The position numbers and the translations under genes are program-made. From contig WPIO01000007.1 of NCBI GenBank assembly GCA_009760855.2, positions 5,763,501 to 5,827,500 of the forward strand: a stretch of DNA of 64,000 bases, read 5' to 3'. Source of the DNA: Cristatella mucedo. Taxonomy: Eukaryota > Bryozoa > Phylactolaemata > Cristatellidae. Positions 12,551 to 24,454 of this stretch are shown piece after piece (positions within the stretch are counted from its first letter, which is position 1; the number at the start of each line of letters is the position of its first letter). The notes beneath the pieces are model-generated. The model was not told the DNA's origin and searched no databases. It saw only the letters and a list, made by a program, of their open reading frames with translations.

Positions 12551-13731
12551 AAACCACGACCTAGTACATGACCTTCAAAGTTGGTAACTTTGGAAGAGGC
12601 ATCTAGTACAAGACCATATGAGAAAGAGATACCATATTGCAAAAGATTTGGTTAAGAGCGGTAAGAAAGCAATGGGGCGATGGTTTTTTAAATGTGCATC
12701 AGTGAGGTCTAGAATGCACCAGTGAAAAGAGCCCACTACACACATATATACAAGTGTATATCAATACCTATAATAAGCTGGGTTTATCAGTTTGTCTGCT
12801 AGTGGTTAGTCCATCACATTTACATTGACCCTTCGTTTATATTTATATAACGAGGGTATAGCAACGATGTTGTCAAAGCATGGGGCTGTGAAAAGGGGAG
12901 AATATTTACAAATTTGCATATGCAGTCAGAGTTGATATTGGACAATACAATATTAGCACTTCACAGGGCTACCAAACGATGTTCAAAGGACAGCCACAAT
13001 ATTCTAGCAGCTTGAGCTCTCTGCACTATGACCTCCCTTTTGCTGCCCCCCCCAGCGCTTCCAGTGATGCCGCTTGGACCAGCTGAGTTGACGTATTGAA
13101 AAGCTGCCAGATTTGTGTAAAGTGACTTTGGGATTATCAGTTTCGTTAAATGGCTGCAAATTAATAGCAGACTTTAAATTCTCAGCCAGTGCATTTTTTG
13201 GACGAATACCAATTAAGACACAAAACACTAAAGTCATTGTGATTTACTTGCATTAAAGAGTTTCCATTGAGATTATGAAAAAGTAAATCAATTTAGTACC
13301 CACATTTGAAAACTGAGAGACTTAAGACAGAGGAAATAATTAAACCATGTCAAACTCATGGTTGTGCAACCGCAAAATGACCAACCCCTTGTTGAGAAAA
13401 TGCCCGACACGGTTTAAAAACATTCTGAGGGAGGTAGATACTTGATCAAGTATCTCACTTCGCAGTGCTCCAATGATGCTACAAGACAATATCTTTCAAA
13501 AATGACGACTATGTCAAATACAGCTCCAGATACTGAAAAACAGTGTTATTTCGAATGTCAATAGTAAGACGGGCATTAATTGTAGCCCATAATATCAGCT
13601 TATGCATATACGATGTTTTAGTGAAAGTTTGTTGGCGAGCAGTCCATACAATGCTGACATATTTGAGGTCACAAAGAGATCCTCAGGACACGCACAGCTT
13701 TTGCGACAGCAATGTATATTGCAATGCAACA

Positions 13732-13732
<1 letters not shown>
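12551..13732. other. Stretch with nothing recognised
   Basis: AT-rich, no splice-supported frame, no family repeat. Confidence 0.4.

Positions 13733-13804
<72 letters not shown>
13733..13804. repeat. (CA)n microsatellite
   Basis: About 35 CA units just upstream of an L2 copy at 13846. Confidence 0.95.
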
Positions 13805-13808
<4 letters not shown>

Positions 13809-13845
13809 TATGCTTTCATTTGAATACAAATGTAGTACTAATATA

Positions 13846-14680
13846 TTATTATTATGCCGATGAAACACAGACCTCTGACCCCCTCACTGCCTTTCAAACG
13901 TCGAACTCTGTCAACTTCCACACAGCAAGTATTTCGGTATTGCTGACATTTGTACTCGGATGTGTGATTTCCCTACACGATCAAAACACCCCCACAGTAA
14001 AATTTGCATACTTCAGCTGCATACCTTTGCAAAAAGTCGGGCCTGATTAGATAAAATTATTGCAGCCATGCTGGTCCATGCATTCGTAACGTCCCGACTA
14101 GGCTTCTATAATTCAATATTTGCTTCCATCTTCCTACCGTGTTTACTTGCTTACACTTGGTGCAAAACTCGAGAGCTAGACTTCTCGGTCGCAACAGCCA
14201 CATTGAATCATTTCTCACCGACCTGCACTGGCTCATCATCAAGCAGCCAGTCGACTTCAAGACTATTTAGCTCAATTTTACGGTCCTTCATTCTCTTACT
14301 TCGACCTACCCATACTAACTACTTCCTCATTAGGCTTCGAATAGTAACACTTGCTCTTCTGACTCAAATTATTTAGCTGCGCCTCTAACCAGCCTCCGAT
14401 TCTTTGGAGACTGCATCCTCGCGTGCTACCAAAGCCTGGAATGCACTCCAGATTGACATAATGGTATCATCGTTACTTGACACAAGATTTAAAAAGTAGC
14501 TAAAACCCAACTGTTCACCACAGCATTTGCTAGGTCCGTGAGACTGGTCTTTTGGGTGCAGATGCGCGATGACATTGTGATGTCATCACTGGCCACCCGA
14601 CACACTTCCTTTTTGCATCTGTTAAGTGCCAAGAGATATAGTTCTCTTGTAGCACTATAAAAATGTCTCAAAAATACTAT
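13846..14680 (+). mobile_element. L2-like LINE, degraded copy
   Basis: Begins near the YADE-like RT motif and continues through [12 protein letters not shown], the C-terminal domain and 3' UTR remains. It has internal deletions. It ends just before the 3' end of the PRR11-like gene on the other strand. Confidence 0.72.
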
Positions 14681-14757
14681 TGCTATATACCTACATCCAT
14701 AGCAAGCAGAATCGGCTGCTGTGAAGTATTCAGCCAGTCTCTCTGCCTGCTAAACCA

Positions 14758-14826
14758 TTACAGCATTTTCCGACACCAATGTGTTTCACCATAAACAAGC
14801 TCATTTGAAAAAGCCCACTCGGCCAT
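14758..14826 (-). CDS. Possible last exon of the PRR11-like gene
   Basis: Acceptor GGCTTGCAG at 14827-14835 is followed in the needed phase 0 by 22 codons and TAA at 14760-14758, encoding MAEWAFSNELVYGE and a few more residues. The 135-base intron and the short tail fit the family's length. Its sequence shows no similarity to the vertebrate C-terminus, and no polyadenylation signal was seen just beyond it, so another last exon is possible. Confidence 0.3.
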   Translation of the reverse strand: MAEWAFSNELVYGETHWCRKML

Positions 14827-14961
14827 CTGCAAGCCAGCGACGATGGCTAGCACTAACATTGCACTCGTGGACAAACGGTAGCCGGTAAGAAACATAACTC
14901 CTGGATAAGATGAGGCTGCTGCCGCCTGCACGGCACAAGCAGAGCAAGAGTGTGCACCTAC

Positions 14962-15055
14962 CTTAAATTTCTGCTGCAGTGCTCTGGTTAAAAGTGGCGT
15001 CAGACCATTTCCCGAAGACAGAATATTTCTGGACAGCGGCGTGCCACCGGGGCTC
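14962..15055 (-). CDS. PRR11: PRR11-like exon 6 (SPGGTPL / GLTP block)
   Basis: Acceptor TTGTTCTCCAG, donor AAG|GTAGGT, 94 bases. It encodes SPGGTPLSRN, then GNGLTPLLTRALQQKFK. This is the most conserved part of PRR11 and the strongest evidence for the identification. It lies about 2.9 kb from exon 5 across an intron with SINE1 copies. Confidence 0.8.
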
Positions 15056-18000
15056 CTGGAGAACAAAACGAGCACATTACCAGAAACAAACAGCAAGCAT
15101 GCAAGCTCATTGCTGACATGCGATGCATTGCATCAGGAGCATCAGAACTGGAAAGCTCATGCGATTGCTCTCGATCGCTATAAGTCACCTACAGCTCGCG
15201 CTTACAGGTCCAGCCAGCCAGACTTTGTATCTACAGTTGTTTGTAGTGGTCTCGTTGCATCAGATCACTGCACCTTGGAATACTGTATTTGGTACGGGCA
15301 CATGCTTAGTTGAGTCCAGGAGAAACTAGTGGAAAGCTTGCTCCGAAGCTACTGTCAAACACCGATAACTTCAAAATGGGATTACCATCTTGGTGGCCCA
15401 AGAAATTCTCGAGATTTCTTCTACAGACTCAGCAGTGCCAGCTGAATGCTGGCAGCTACACGGTAAACACGGTAAACCAGGCCACCCAACGCGAATCCGT
15501 CGTGCAGCAGCCGAGGAACCTTCCAGAGGCATCCAGTCGAGCAGCACTTTCTGTTTACAATACCTCCTGCTGCTTTTTTAAAGTCGTACAGAAAAGGCCC
15601 AACCCCCATGAACCTAGCATGCCTTGCAGACAGCTAGATTTATATAGAGAATAGAGTGCCAAAATCCAAATTACTCCTGGAGCTGAAATCTACATATTAA
15701 GACTAAATCTCTTCTTTTAAAACAGTCTACACGTGCGTTGTAGCAACGAGTACATGATATCTGCTTAAGGTGGTGCAGCTTAGCCCAGGGGCAAAGTGCT
15801 TGCACATTACGACCAAGGCCGTGGGTTCGAGTCCCACAAAAAATCAAAAATTGTTGCTTACCGCAAGCAGAGCGGTAGCCATTAAGGGTTATCTTCAGCT
15901 ATATAATAAGGTTGTTTGATCAAACTTTAACTACTTATTACCTTTTAAACACCAACTTACATATTGCTAAAGGATGACCAATCGGTAAAAGGCATGGATC
16001 AACAAGGACAAAGGTTTTTTAAGGCTAAATATTAAAGAGTTAGAATCGGAGTGGCCAGACAGCATCCCATAGCCTCCTTTTGAAATCAATAAAAGAAAAT
16101 TCAAGCTATTGTTACTAACTGAGCCACACTGTTAAAAACTAAAACCAAAAAAGTATGGCTAGTAGTTTGCTTGGATAGCAGTAAGCTATAGCATTCTTCC
16201 TACAAAATTAGCATAATGTCATTAAGTTTAGCACTCAATAAATGCGATTGGGTCTACTGGACGTATTGACACTACAAGAAATCACTGAGTAGAAGTGCAG
16301 ACTCTGCTTCGGAGCTTCTAAGCTTCCATTAGGGAAAATTAAGTGCAAACATGATTCCAAATTCAGCACGAAGTTCAAATACATTCCTGCTTTTTTTTTT
16401 AGTAAGTATGAGCAGCTCCTATACAAGATGGCAGAAGTAAATATAGCCCCAAGCATCCAGTCAGCAAAACCAGCCAATCGATGGACTCAGTTGATGCCAC
16501 ATGCAATAAAAAAAAAATACTAGCTGATTTGATAGCCGTTTTGTATAGCAGCAGAAGAGCCTTAAAGGCTATCACCACCTCTTGCAGTGGCAATAAAGGA
16601 TTGCCTATCGCAGGACTCGAATCCAAGACTTCGGGACCAAGCTCGTGAATAGCATCAGCCTTACTTAGGGTGCCATCACGGCTCACCAACACATGTAGAA
16701 GAAGCTCAGCAGCATCAAAGATGGAGCAAACAAGCAAGCACACATACACCGCATGGCAAAGGCAAACTACACACAACTGATTGAAGAGCAATCAAAGCTA
16801 GCTGGAACCAGTACTGTCTGTACTCTCGCCCCCTCCACCCCCCCCCCGCATGCCACAAAACTAGATTTTTCTCTTAACATGCTGACATTGTGGCTGCCAA
16901 CAAACAATGCGTAAATAGCAACAGGTACAAATACAGATGGTTTAAGCAAGACGACAACCAATCGTAGAGGTTCAAAAGCCAGTCTAAGTAGCATGACGTG
17001 AGAGAATCTAAAGTACATTCGAACAGATAAATATAATGATCACGACATAGTTTGGCACTCAAATAAGCAAAAACAGTATCATCTGGTCAGTGACTGTTAG
17101 GACTTTCAGTAATGTCTGAATCACACCAGGTGTTATGCATGGCCGAATCCAAGTATTTACGATTGAGGCAAAGGACATCAGCACCAGATAGCATAACCGA
17201 CATCGACTGCCGGACGACTGGCTAATGCAAAGACCCAGAGCTAGAATAAATTGAACAGCCTAGAAATGTCAGCGACCACTTTCGGGTCAGACATATAACT
17301 TCGTCTGCAAACAATAACAGGCTCAAGTTAGTCCCGGCTCCTCTGCCACTGTATAAAAAAGATTTAGGTGACTTAACAGCCTCACTTATGTAGCAGCAGG
17401 AAAAATGGCTTTCACAACCCTAACAACTAGCACCACCGCTTGCAGCAGTGGGCAATAAAAGATCGCTCGTTACAGGACTCGAACCCTCGACCTAGGTAGC
17501 AAAGAGCAAGCACCTCACTCGCTAAGCTAAGACCCGGGTCTCAATGAAATATCTGAGGCTGTTGAATCAGCCGATCTTTACTTTTTACTTTTCCTTTGCA
17601 GACTGCTGACTGCACAAGCCGACGAGTGGCGCATCACCACCCCTTGGATGCAGGCCACCAGCATCCTTCTCCAAGGCAGACCCAGGCATTCAGCAAAATG
17701 CTAGGCCGATCTTTCATACTTCATTGGTATCCTCAGTTAAAGTATCGCGTCCAAATACAGGTCCTATCACAACCAGCCCGTTTTTTATCGGACAATAAGC
17801 AAGAGCGAGACGGCCAGCGGCACGTATCAATTCCGAGCACGGTATCTAACGACAGCGGCGTGGCCTCCTCTGCCGTGGCTCGAGCGAGGCCAGGCAGGCA
17901 AAAACCGGCTCTGCCACTTAAGTCCACGCGTGGGCAGTGCTCTGCCTTGCATACCTTGATAAGTTGACCTTTCGCAGCTGCTTGTGGTAGTCGAGTCGCT

Positions 18001-21000
18001 TAGGCGAGCACCTGCAAGCAGTGGCCAACGCAGGCACCTATGACATTCGGGCGAGCTGCCGTGAGACATTCACGCGGCTGCTGCTTCGAGCCCGCCACAA
18101 ATGGGCTCGCTGCACGGAAGAGCCGGGCCCGCAGGGCGCTACGTACAGACGGGCGGACTCAGCTAGCAAGCCAGCAAGCAGGTGGGGGCGTTGCACGCTC
18201 GGAAGTCGAGACTGCGATGCGTCGGGCCGCTGGGCAGCACGGGCGGCAAGCGCCGAAGCCTACCTGAGCACAGGTCGTCGCCTCTCCTCCGCTGCCGAGC
18301 CGGCGGCCGTGGTGGCAGCTGAAGGGACGGCGGAGGCTCGGCGAGAGGTGCGCGGCAGCGGCGCTTCCCTGAGGATGGCCGAGTCGAGCATCTGCTGCGT
18401 CACCAGCGGCATCCGAAGCGCCGGGCCAGCAGCGAAGGCAGCGCAGCCGCCGCCAGGCGACCCGTCAGGCGGAGTAACACGTGCTGCAGTGCAGTCGGCA
18501 GGCCTGCAGCTGCTGGTTGCGCTCACTTTGCGAAGTCGGACCCTGCTCAGGTCGTCGGTGGTGATCTGCGGGCGCAGGAGGAGGCTGGTCCCCTCGCCGG
18601 ACGCCTGAATAAGGTAGCCAAGACACAAGTCAGTCAGACACGAGGAAGAGGTCCCAGCCGGAGAGGGAAGGGGCCAGGCCTCGAAGCGGCACATTCGGCA
18701 GCCGCTGGACGTACGGGGCCGGACCCCGACGAGCACGAGCGCACGCACCTGTGCCACCGCTCCAGGCGTGCGTCGCACGGCTTTCGAAAGCTGAAACAGC
18801 GGCCTCTGGAAAACAGCGGGCGGCGGTGGAGGAGGAGGGGGTGGTGGAGGCGGTGGCGGCGGGATTGCAGATGGCGGCACAGCCCCTGGCACTCCAGCCA
18901 ATGGACGCTCCTTCGTCAGCTGCAGTGCAGCGATTTTTCTCTGCAAATCGGCCTGAAGAAAAAGCATGCACGGCGGACGCTAGCAGCGTGTGCAGAGCAG
19001 ACCGCCTCATCGGTACACGGGCAGGAGTCGAAGCAGGCAGCCCCTGGAGGCGCACTGGTCAGCAGGTGTGGACGCTCGTCGGCTACGATTGCTGCAGCGA
19101 GCTAGCTACCCTTTCCTGCTTGAGGGTCATGACTTGGTGCTCCAGGCCGGCCATCCTCTCTTCGATGCCAGTGCAGAGTGGGCAGCGCTGCTGCTGCTCA
19201 GAGGAGCGCACGGAGCTGTCGCCAAAGGCGAGCAGCGCCCTCGCAAAACCCTGGAAAAGATCATCCAACAGCTGCTCGCTGCCTGCCATTGCGCTCAGCG
19301 CCAGAGCACAGACCTGTGCGGTCAACGGTAACAGAAAAAACAGCTCGATTTCCCATTCACTGCGCTGGGCTGCCTAGGGCGCCGTGTTCAAGGCATATGC
19401 TACGTAATCAGGCTCACGTAGTAAGGGGGTCTAACGGCAGGGCATTGCTGCAGCAAAAAGTAAAAAAAACTAAAAGCAGACAAGCCCGAGGACGTGAGTG
19501 CGCACACAGGATATCGGCCATCTCCTGTCACAACACATTCAGCCTGCGACGGCGGCAAGTAACTAGAAGGAAAGACGGACGTGACCAGGTGCCGCCTCTT
19601 TACACGAACCCCACCATTGACACAAGCCTCACACGAACAGAAGAGAGCGTGAGGAAAAATCAGAGCCGGATGACAACCCCCACCCAGAACTCAAGCGCAG
19701 GGTCGAAGGTCAAGTTTTATGAATGAGCAAGGACGTCTATAAACCCATTTGATGTTCAAGTCAGGTTGACAGTAGCCACATAATTTTTCTAATGAGATTG
19801 TACTGCTGTTCATTCTTACGACTGCCTCAAGGATAATGCAGGGAGTGTGCATGAACCGTGTACCCTTTTTGACAAGAACGGTGAAAAATGTTATAAAAAC
19901 AAAAAAGCATGCAAACATACAGCCCTTATAGTCACAGCTGGGCACCAAAAGAACTGCACTGCAGTGATTTCACTTCTGCCCCAGTCGGGTTAGTGTTGAT
20001 GTGAACGGCCATCGGGGGAGGCTTAAACAAATGGGATAACCCAAAGGATCTGACCTTTTTATCCACTTCTTTTCACAATTTATATTATCCCCCTTGCCAA
20101 TATAATCGCTAAGCACGATCTGAGCTTTAGTTTTTATGCGGATGAAATTCAGCTATGCCTGTGCTTTGACCCCTCACTGGCTTCAAGCACCTCCAACTCT
20201 CTAAATCCCTCACAGATGGTATTGCTGACGTGTGCACTTGGGCATGGTGGAAACCTTTTTCAAGCTGAGCGACTATAAAACCAACTTACAAGTGACGGAG
20301 AACTCGGCGATACTCAGAAAACGAAAAACCTAACCCTCAAAATGGGCTCGGTCCCTAGAATATCGCCTGTAGGATCTGCATTTAATATTAGTGTACTATT
20401 TTAAAGAGACAATTCACAGATGATCACCAAAGCTACAAGTCAAGTCTGTCTACCTTCAGCTGCATAGGATTGCAAAAATTCGGGCCTACTTAGATAAGGA
20501 TACCACAGCTAAGCTAGTTTATGCATTGCGGCATCGTGTCTCGACTTGCGTAACTCACTACTAGCACGTCTTCCTGTAAGTGCTATCAGACACTCAGTTG
20601 GCCCAAAACTAGACAGCTAGGCTTGTCTGTCGCAAACACCCGCTATGCCGGATTACACCATGTCTCACCGAGCTGCACTAGCTCCCATCAAGCAGGGAAG
20701 CGACTTAAAATGTTATGTCACTCACTGTCACGTTCCTTCATTCTCTTGATTCGGCCTACCTATTCGAACTATCTCCTAATAATGCTTCGTAATGTACTAC
20801 CTACCTGCTCTTCTGAGTCAAGCCGTTTAGCTGTGATTCTAACAAACCTCAAACCCTTTATAGATCCTTTGACTTGGCACCACACTTGAAAAATAAACTA
20901 AAGGTAGAAAAAAGAGTTAAGTAAAGGTCGACTGACTCAACAGCCACATTAATACAGCAGCAGAAGAGCCTCTGGGCCAATATCCTGCTTGCAGGACGCA

Positions 21001-22153
21001 ATAAGGAATTGCCTGCTGCTGGACTCGAACCCACTGCAATAGTCGAGAAGTCCGAGAGCCTCACATCTAGGCACACATGTTCCTCACGGCATTTACTGGA
21101 TCCGTGTGAATTTTCTTTTATGTGCTGACCCTATGCATGTTATTTCTAAGCAATTGACATGCTTTCTTTCCAGCAAACACAAAGCAGCTAAAAGATATTT
21201 AGTTCTCTTAGGGTGCTATACAAATGACTTACTATTATTATTATTAGCACAACGTCTCTTTGTTCTTCTTTTAGGTAATTCAAGAAAAAAGACTAGCAAT
21301 TGAATCCACCCAGGTTTCAAAGCAACATCAAGACTAGAACATTCGCAAGAAAGCTAATCCAGTGTGCTATATCTGGCGACGACTGCCGACACTGGAGCCA
21401 AGCTAAACGTGTCTGCTATCTCCATGAAACTGAGATCCGACTTATTGGCGGGTGCTGGATTCGGAATATCCTCAAAGCACGTGGCTTCTTATCAATCATC
21501 AACTTAGCTTCACATCCATCGTTAACAAAATCTTATTTCCCAAGAGTTTAAGGCTGTTTTTGAGCAAACGCAATGGTAGCACTGCTGATGCATAGGCTCC
21601 GAAGCGGACCTTTCTCCTGGACGTGCATTCAAACCATCTTTACACCTATAACCGCGAGAGAATTCTCGGTTATAGGTGTACATCCGCAGAAATCTAGAGT
21701 GTGTCAACATCAGCATCCAGCTCGAGCATCACAGCATTGCCACCACCACTGGAGATCCGTGCACACCGAATGGTCACATGCACACAGCGTGATCGACGAT
21801 GTGATGAGACAGCCGCAACCAGATTAGCTTTGACTTAGAAGCTTTGCTTGCTGAAGAGAAAAAGGCACGGCACAGCAGCATGCACGGCTGTGTGGGCAGC
21901 CTTTAACAGGCAGTCCATTGATCTCTGATTCGCAGCCTTCGAGCTCCCGGTAAACAATCAAAAGGCAGAGCACCACAGAGTAAACCAAAGTAGATTCGAT
22001 ACACACTCGCGATGCTGCGAGTGCAATTATGGCAACAGCCAGCAGGCTTGTACTTACTTTCCACATGAGGGCAAAGCCCCAGTAGTAGAAGCGAAGAAGG
22101 AGCCGAGGCATTGATGCCAGCCAGGACGCATTGGCTGTTGCAGAATAGGGCAT
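14962..22153 (-). CDS. PRR11: PRR11-like gene (proline-rich protein 11 homologue), six supported exons
   Basis: Exons in transcript order are 22153-22058, 19313-19110, 18952-18749, 18604-18264, 18011-17955 and 15055-14962, all on the minus strand. Every junction has GT/AG and phases join without a stop, giving about 332 residues; a final short exon is uncertain. Order of parts: hydrophobic/aromatic N-terminus (RFYYWGFALMWK), a C-P-L-C pair, a coiled coil crossing the exon 2/3 junction, 15 prolines, PLFQLSKAVRR, a D-D-L-x-x-V-R-L-R-K motif, MPLVT, a basic LDYHKQLRKVNL segment, then RSPGGTPL and GLTPLLTRALQQKFK. This order and these blocks match vertebrate PRR11 as I know it (about 360 residues). 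That protein peaks in S to G2/M, is nuclear and cytoplasmic, and promotes Arp2/3-dependent actin assembly. A BLASTP search of the joined translation would settle identity. Introns carry SINE1 and L2 pieces. Confidence 0.78.
15766..15940 (+). mobile_element. SINE1 (tRNA-derived) in PRR11-like intron 5
   Basis: tRNA-like head with B box GGTTCGAGTCC at about 15824, then a body with 'gcggtagccattaagggtta'. Opposite in strand to the gene. Confidence 0.7.
16505..16686 (-). mobile_element. SINE1 (tRNA-derived) in PRR11-like intron 5
   Basis: A-rich tail complement, 'tagctgattt', body and head ending 'gccatcacggctcac' on the + strand. Same strand as the gene. Confidence 0.78.
17365..17535 (-). mobile_element. 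SINE1 (tRNA-derived) in PRR11-like intron 5
   Basis: Body with CACCGCTTGCAG and B-box complement 'ggactcgaaccctcgaccta'. Diverged head. Confidence 0.7.
17955..18011 (-). CDS. PRR11: PRR11-like exon 5 (short basic exon)
   Basis: A 57-base exon between acceptor TGCTTGCAG and donor TCAAG|GTATGC. It completes an Arg codon from exon 4, encodes CSPKRLDYHKQLRKVNLS, and leaves two bases that make Arg with the next exon. The resulting R-SPGGTP junction is the conserved PRR11 block. Confidence 0.76.
18264..18604 (-). CDS. PRR11: PRR11-like exon 4 (D-L motif, Ser/Ala-rich)
   Basis: Acceptor CTTATTCAG, donor CTCAG|GTAGGC, 341 bases, phase 0 in and phase 2 out. It begins ASGEGTSLLLRPQITTDD and carries LSRVRLRKVS, matching the short T-x-x-D-L-x-x-V-x-L motif of PRR11. 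Later it has RMPLVTQQMLDSAILR, a second weaker copy of that motif, and a basic Ala-rich tail. Very GC-rich, like the surrounding 18.0-19.6 kb. Confidence 0.76.
18749..18952 (-). CDS. PRR11: PRR11-like exon 3 (polyproline run)
   Basis: Acceptor TTTTTCTTCAG, donor CAG|GTGCGT, 68 codons, phase 0. The first 20 residues continue the coiled coil (ADLQRKIAALQLTKERP). Fifteen consecutive prolines follow, then AVFQRPLFQLSKAVRRTPG. The polyproline run is the type of ligand bound by profilin and SH3/WW domains. The same block order occurs in vertebrate PRR11. Confidence 0.78.
19110..19313 (-). CDS. PRR11: PRR11-like exon 2 (Cys pair and coiled coil)
   Basis: Acceptor GCACAG at 19314-19319, donor AGG|GTAGCT, 68 codons, phase 0 at both ends. 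It encodes VCALALSAMAGSEQLL near its start, then RCPLCTG, then a Leu/Glu/Gln heptad-like stretch continued in the next exon. If the upstream exon is wrong, translation could begin at the internal ATG of MAGSEQ. Confidence 0.72.
20070..21248 (+). mobile_element. L2-like LINE in PRR11-like intron 1, split by a SINE1
   Basis: Parts 20070-20905 (RT YAD region, C-terminal domain) and 21075-21248 (3' UTR, tail 'gttctcttagggtgctatac', ATT repeat). The gap holds a minus-strand SINE1. The tail variant differs from that of the 43.9-kb copy, suggesting another subfamily. Confidence 0.78.
20935..21074 (-). mobile_element. SINE1 nested in an L2 copy
   Basis: 'cagcagcagaagagcctctg' body and 'ctggactcgaacccactgca' head complement. 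The L2 C-terminal frame continues on both sides. Confidence 0.72.
21641..21680. repeat. 40-base near-perfect inverted repeat
   Basis: The arms 21641-21654 and 21667-21680 are perfect reverse complements (14 bp). The 12-base centre contains the EcoRI-type palindrome GAGAATTCTC. Lies in PRR11-like intron 1. Confidence 0.8.
22058..22153 (-). CDS. PRR11: PRR11-like exon 1 (candidate first coding exon)
   Basis: The exon has 32 codons from the ATG at 22153-22151 to donor AAA|GTAAGT, phase 0. It encodes a Trp/Tyr/Phe-rich segment ending LMWK, which resembles the aromatic stretch near the N-terminus of PRR11. An in-frame ATG also lies upstream at 22234, and a possible acceptor (TTATTACAG) ends at about 22184, so the true start could be further upstream. 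The 2.7-kb intron that follows is occupied by L2, SINE1 and an inverted repeat. Confidence 0.6.
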
Positions 22154-22275
22154 TGCAACAGCCCCCTCACCACCAAATCTGTAATAAGCAATACTAGTAG
22201 CCAGCAGCAGCTCTCCCCTCTCCTGAAGCTTCACACTCTTAACTGAAAACTAGATGTCATGCTGTTTCACAACAG

Positions 22276-22560
22276 ATGTGTTTTATGCAGCCCATGCAGG
22301 CTACATACATGGCCAATCTGGCTACTTGGAGCTGTGATTGCCAAGACAAGGTGGGCTATGCGGTTCTTGCCGATCAAGATCTGTTCCAGTTCGATGCTTC
22401 AATGCCCCAGCAAGTCTTGGATCGTGGTGGCGGTAAAGTACTTGACTACAGCATTGTCTGCCGGGTGCACTCTAAAGCGCAGTCTGAGAGCAGCCTAAAG
22501 ACGTTAGCAAATATAAACTTACTACCTCCTCAACACACAGCTAATGGCTACATTAAGTGA
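22276..22560 (+). CDS. Possible small divergent gene or exon beside PRR11-like exon 1
   Basis: A 94-codon frame from ATG 22276, preceded by TTTCACAACAG, which could also be a splice acceptor. It encodes MANLATWSCDCQDKVGYAVL, then ADQDLFQFDASMPQQVLD. The order looks protein-like, with no known domain. It starts about 120 bases from the PRR11-like first exon on the opposite strand, so a divergent promoter is possible. Vertebrate PRR11 also has a divergent partner (SKA2), but this frame does not resemble SKA2. Confidence 0.28.
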   Translation: MCFMQPMQATYMANLATWSCDCQDKVGYAVLADQDLFQFDASMPQQVLDRGGGKVLDYSIVCRVHSKAQSESSLKTLANINLLPPQHTANGYIK

Positions 22561-22984
22561 AAGATGGATGCCGTAAGTATAGCAGTGAGCCCGGACAAGT
22601 AAGTAGATATCATGGGCAATTTTTTTAATAGCAATTACAAAAAAGTCATAAAGACAGGTGAGAAGAACTTGCTTATCCTCCTAGTGTACCTGCCGGCTAT
22701 ATGAGCCTCAAGAAGCTCACGAAACTGAATGCTGAATGCAAGCTACCTATTTTAAGCAAAAAGTGCTAGCAACGACTTGCATGTTTCGTGTTGTTTTAAG
22801 TCTGCAATAGTTCTGTCAGTCACAAAAGTTATTGTGCGCTGACGATGCACATGGCTGCTTCACTGAGCAGATTCGCCTCGTGGTTGGCTTCTCCTATCCA
22901 TGAGCGCCTGGCTGCTCCCCTTGGTAGTATGAAACCAGCATCGACGACTATTAAAGGTGCTCGCCTCCAGCCAAGGTCAATGCA

Positions 22985-23290
<306 letters not shown>

Positions 23291-23506
23291 TTTTAACTAG
23301 TATATACACATTATCCTGTCCTGCCGGGGTCAAGTGAGCTATCCGGGCCTCCCGGTTCCGGAGCAGGGACCACATGGCCTCTGAGCCGGTGATGGCGTTG
23401 AAAGACAGAGTGCCGCCTCAAAGCCGTCCTCTCCGAGCGTGGGATGCAGAGTTCAGCTAGGCAAGTTTCATTGTCTGGCCACCAGCTGCCGAGGGCCCCG
23501 ACCACG

Positions 23507-23543
<37 letters not shown>
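23507..23543. repeat. (TA)n microsatellite
   Basis: About 18 TA units. The 220 bases between this and the previous TA tract (23287-23506) are GC-rich and unexplained. Confidence 0.9.
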
Positions 23544-23544
<1 letters not shown>

Positions 23545-24454
23545 CGAACTAGCACGGAAGTATGTATATTCCTTGAATGTCTCTGGTTCAATATTTTTCA
23601 ATCTAGCATACATCAGCCTCATATTACCAGTTTTTTCTGTTGACAAGGCAACACATTGGTGAGTTAAGTTGTTATTAGTAATATAATTAGTCCTAGAGGG
23701 CAGCCGACACATTTGAGGCACACTGCTCCTTCATATAATTTTGCAAAAATGTGCTACACTTCACCCTTCTGCCTAGGATTGCTGATAGCGGACTCAGGTA
23801 AAGGCGACCTCCACGAAAGCGACTGCCTGCAACCGCGACTATCTAAGCAGTGACATCCTATGGCCTGCTAGAAATGTGAAGCCAGCAGACTGCAAGAATT
23901 TCAGAAGATTACAGATACAAATCTTCACATGCAAAAATCCAAGGAAGACAAATTGCGAACAGTGTGGATGAGAAAGTAATTGGCTATCAAACATGCTCAA
24001 AGGTTGTCATTCACTGTGTCTAACATTATATTCTCGAACCCCAGAGCAGTAAGGCCTAGGAGCAAGCCCGGCCGAGTCCGTTGGAGTTCAAGGTTGCACA
24101 TGTAATGAGTTCCGATTTCTAGACCCAAGTATTATGCATGCTAAGAGGAAATGCAAATCCCACTCTGCTCAGTAATGGAAAGTTAAAAAAAAATGCCCGA
24201 GATGGTCCCCGAAGAGCACGAACCTACATTGCAACTAAAACTTTGGGCCGAAATCCTTCAAAACGACTGCACGGCTTGTATTCGGAGTACGTGCAGTAGT
24301 GAGAAAGGTACAGTGCACTAAATATTCTTATTTCTTAACCGCAGCTCTTGCCAATCGGCCGGCCTGAGAGCAGTGAGTTGACTTCTATTACACACGGCCA
24401 ATCGTGGGCGGTGCACCAAACTGGACATAACGTTGCAAGATCTAACAGATTGCA

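Noticed and set aside
18021-18608. 195-codon + strand frame over the PRR11-like exons
   Set aside because: It is an antisense shadow of GC-rich exon 4. The minus strand has the splice sites and homology.
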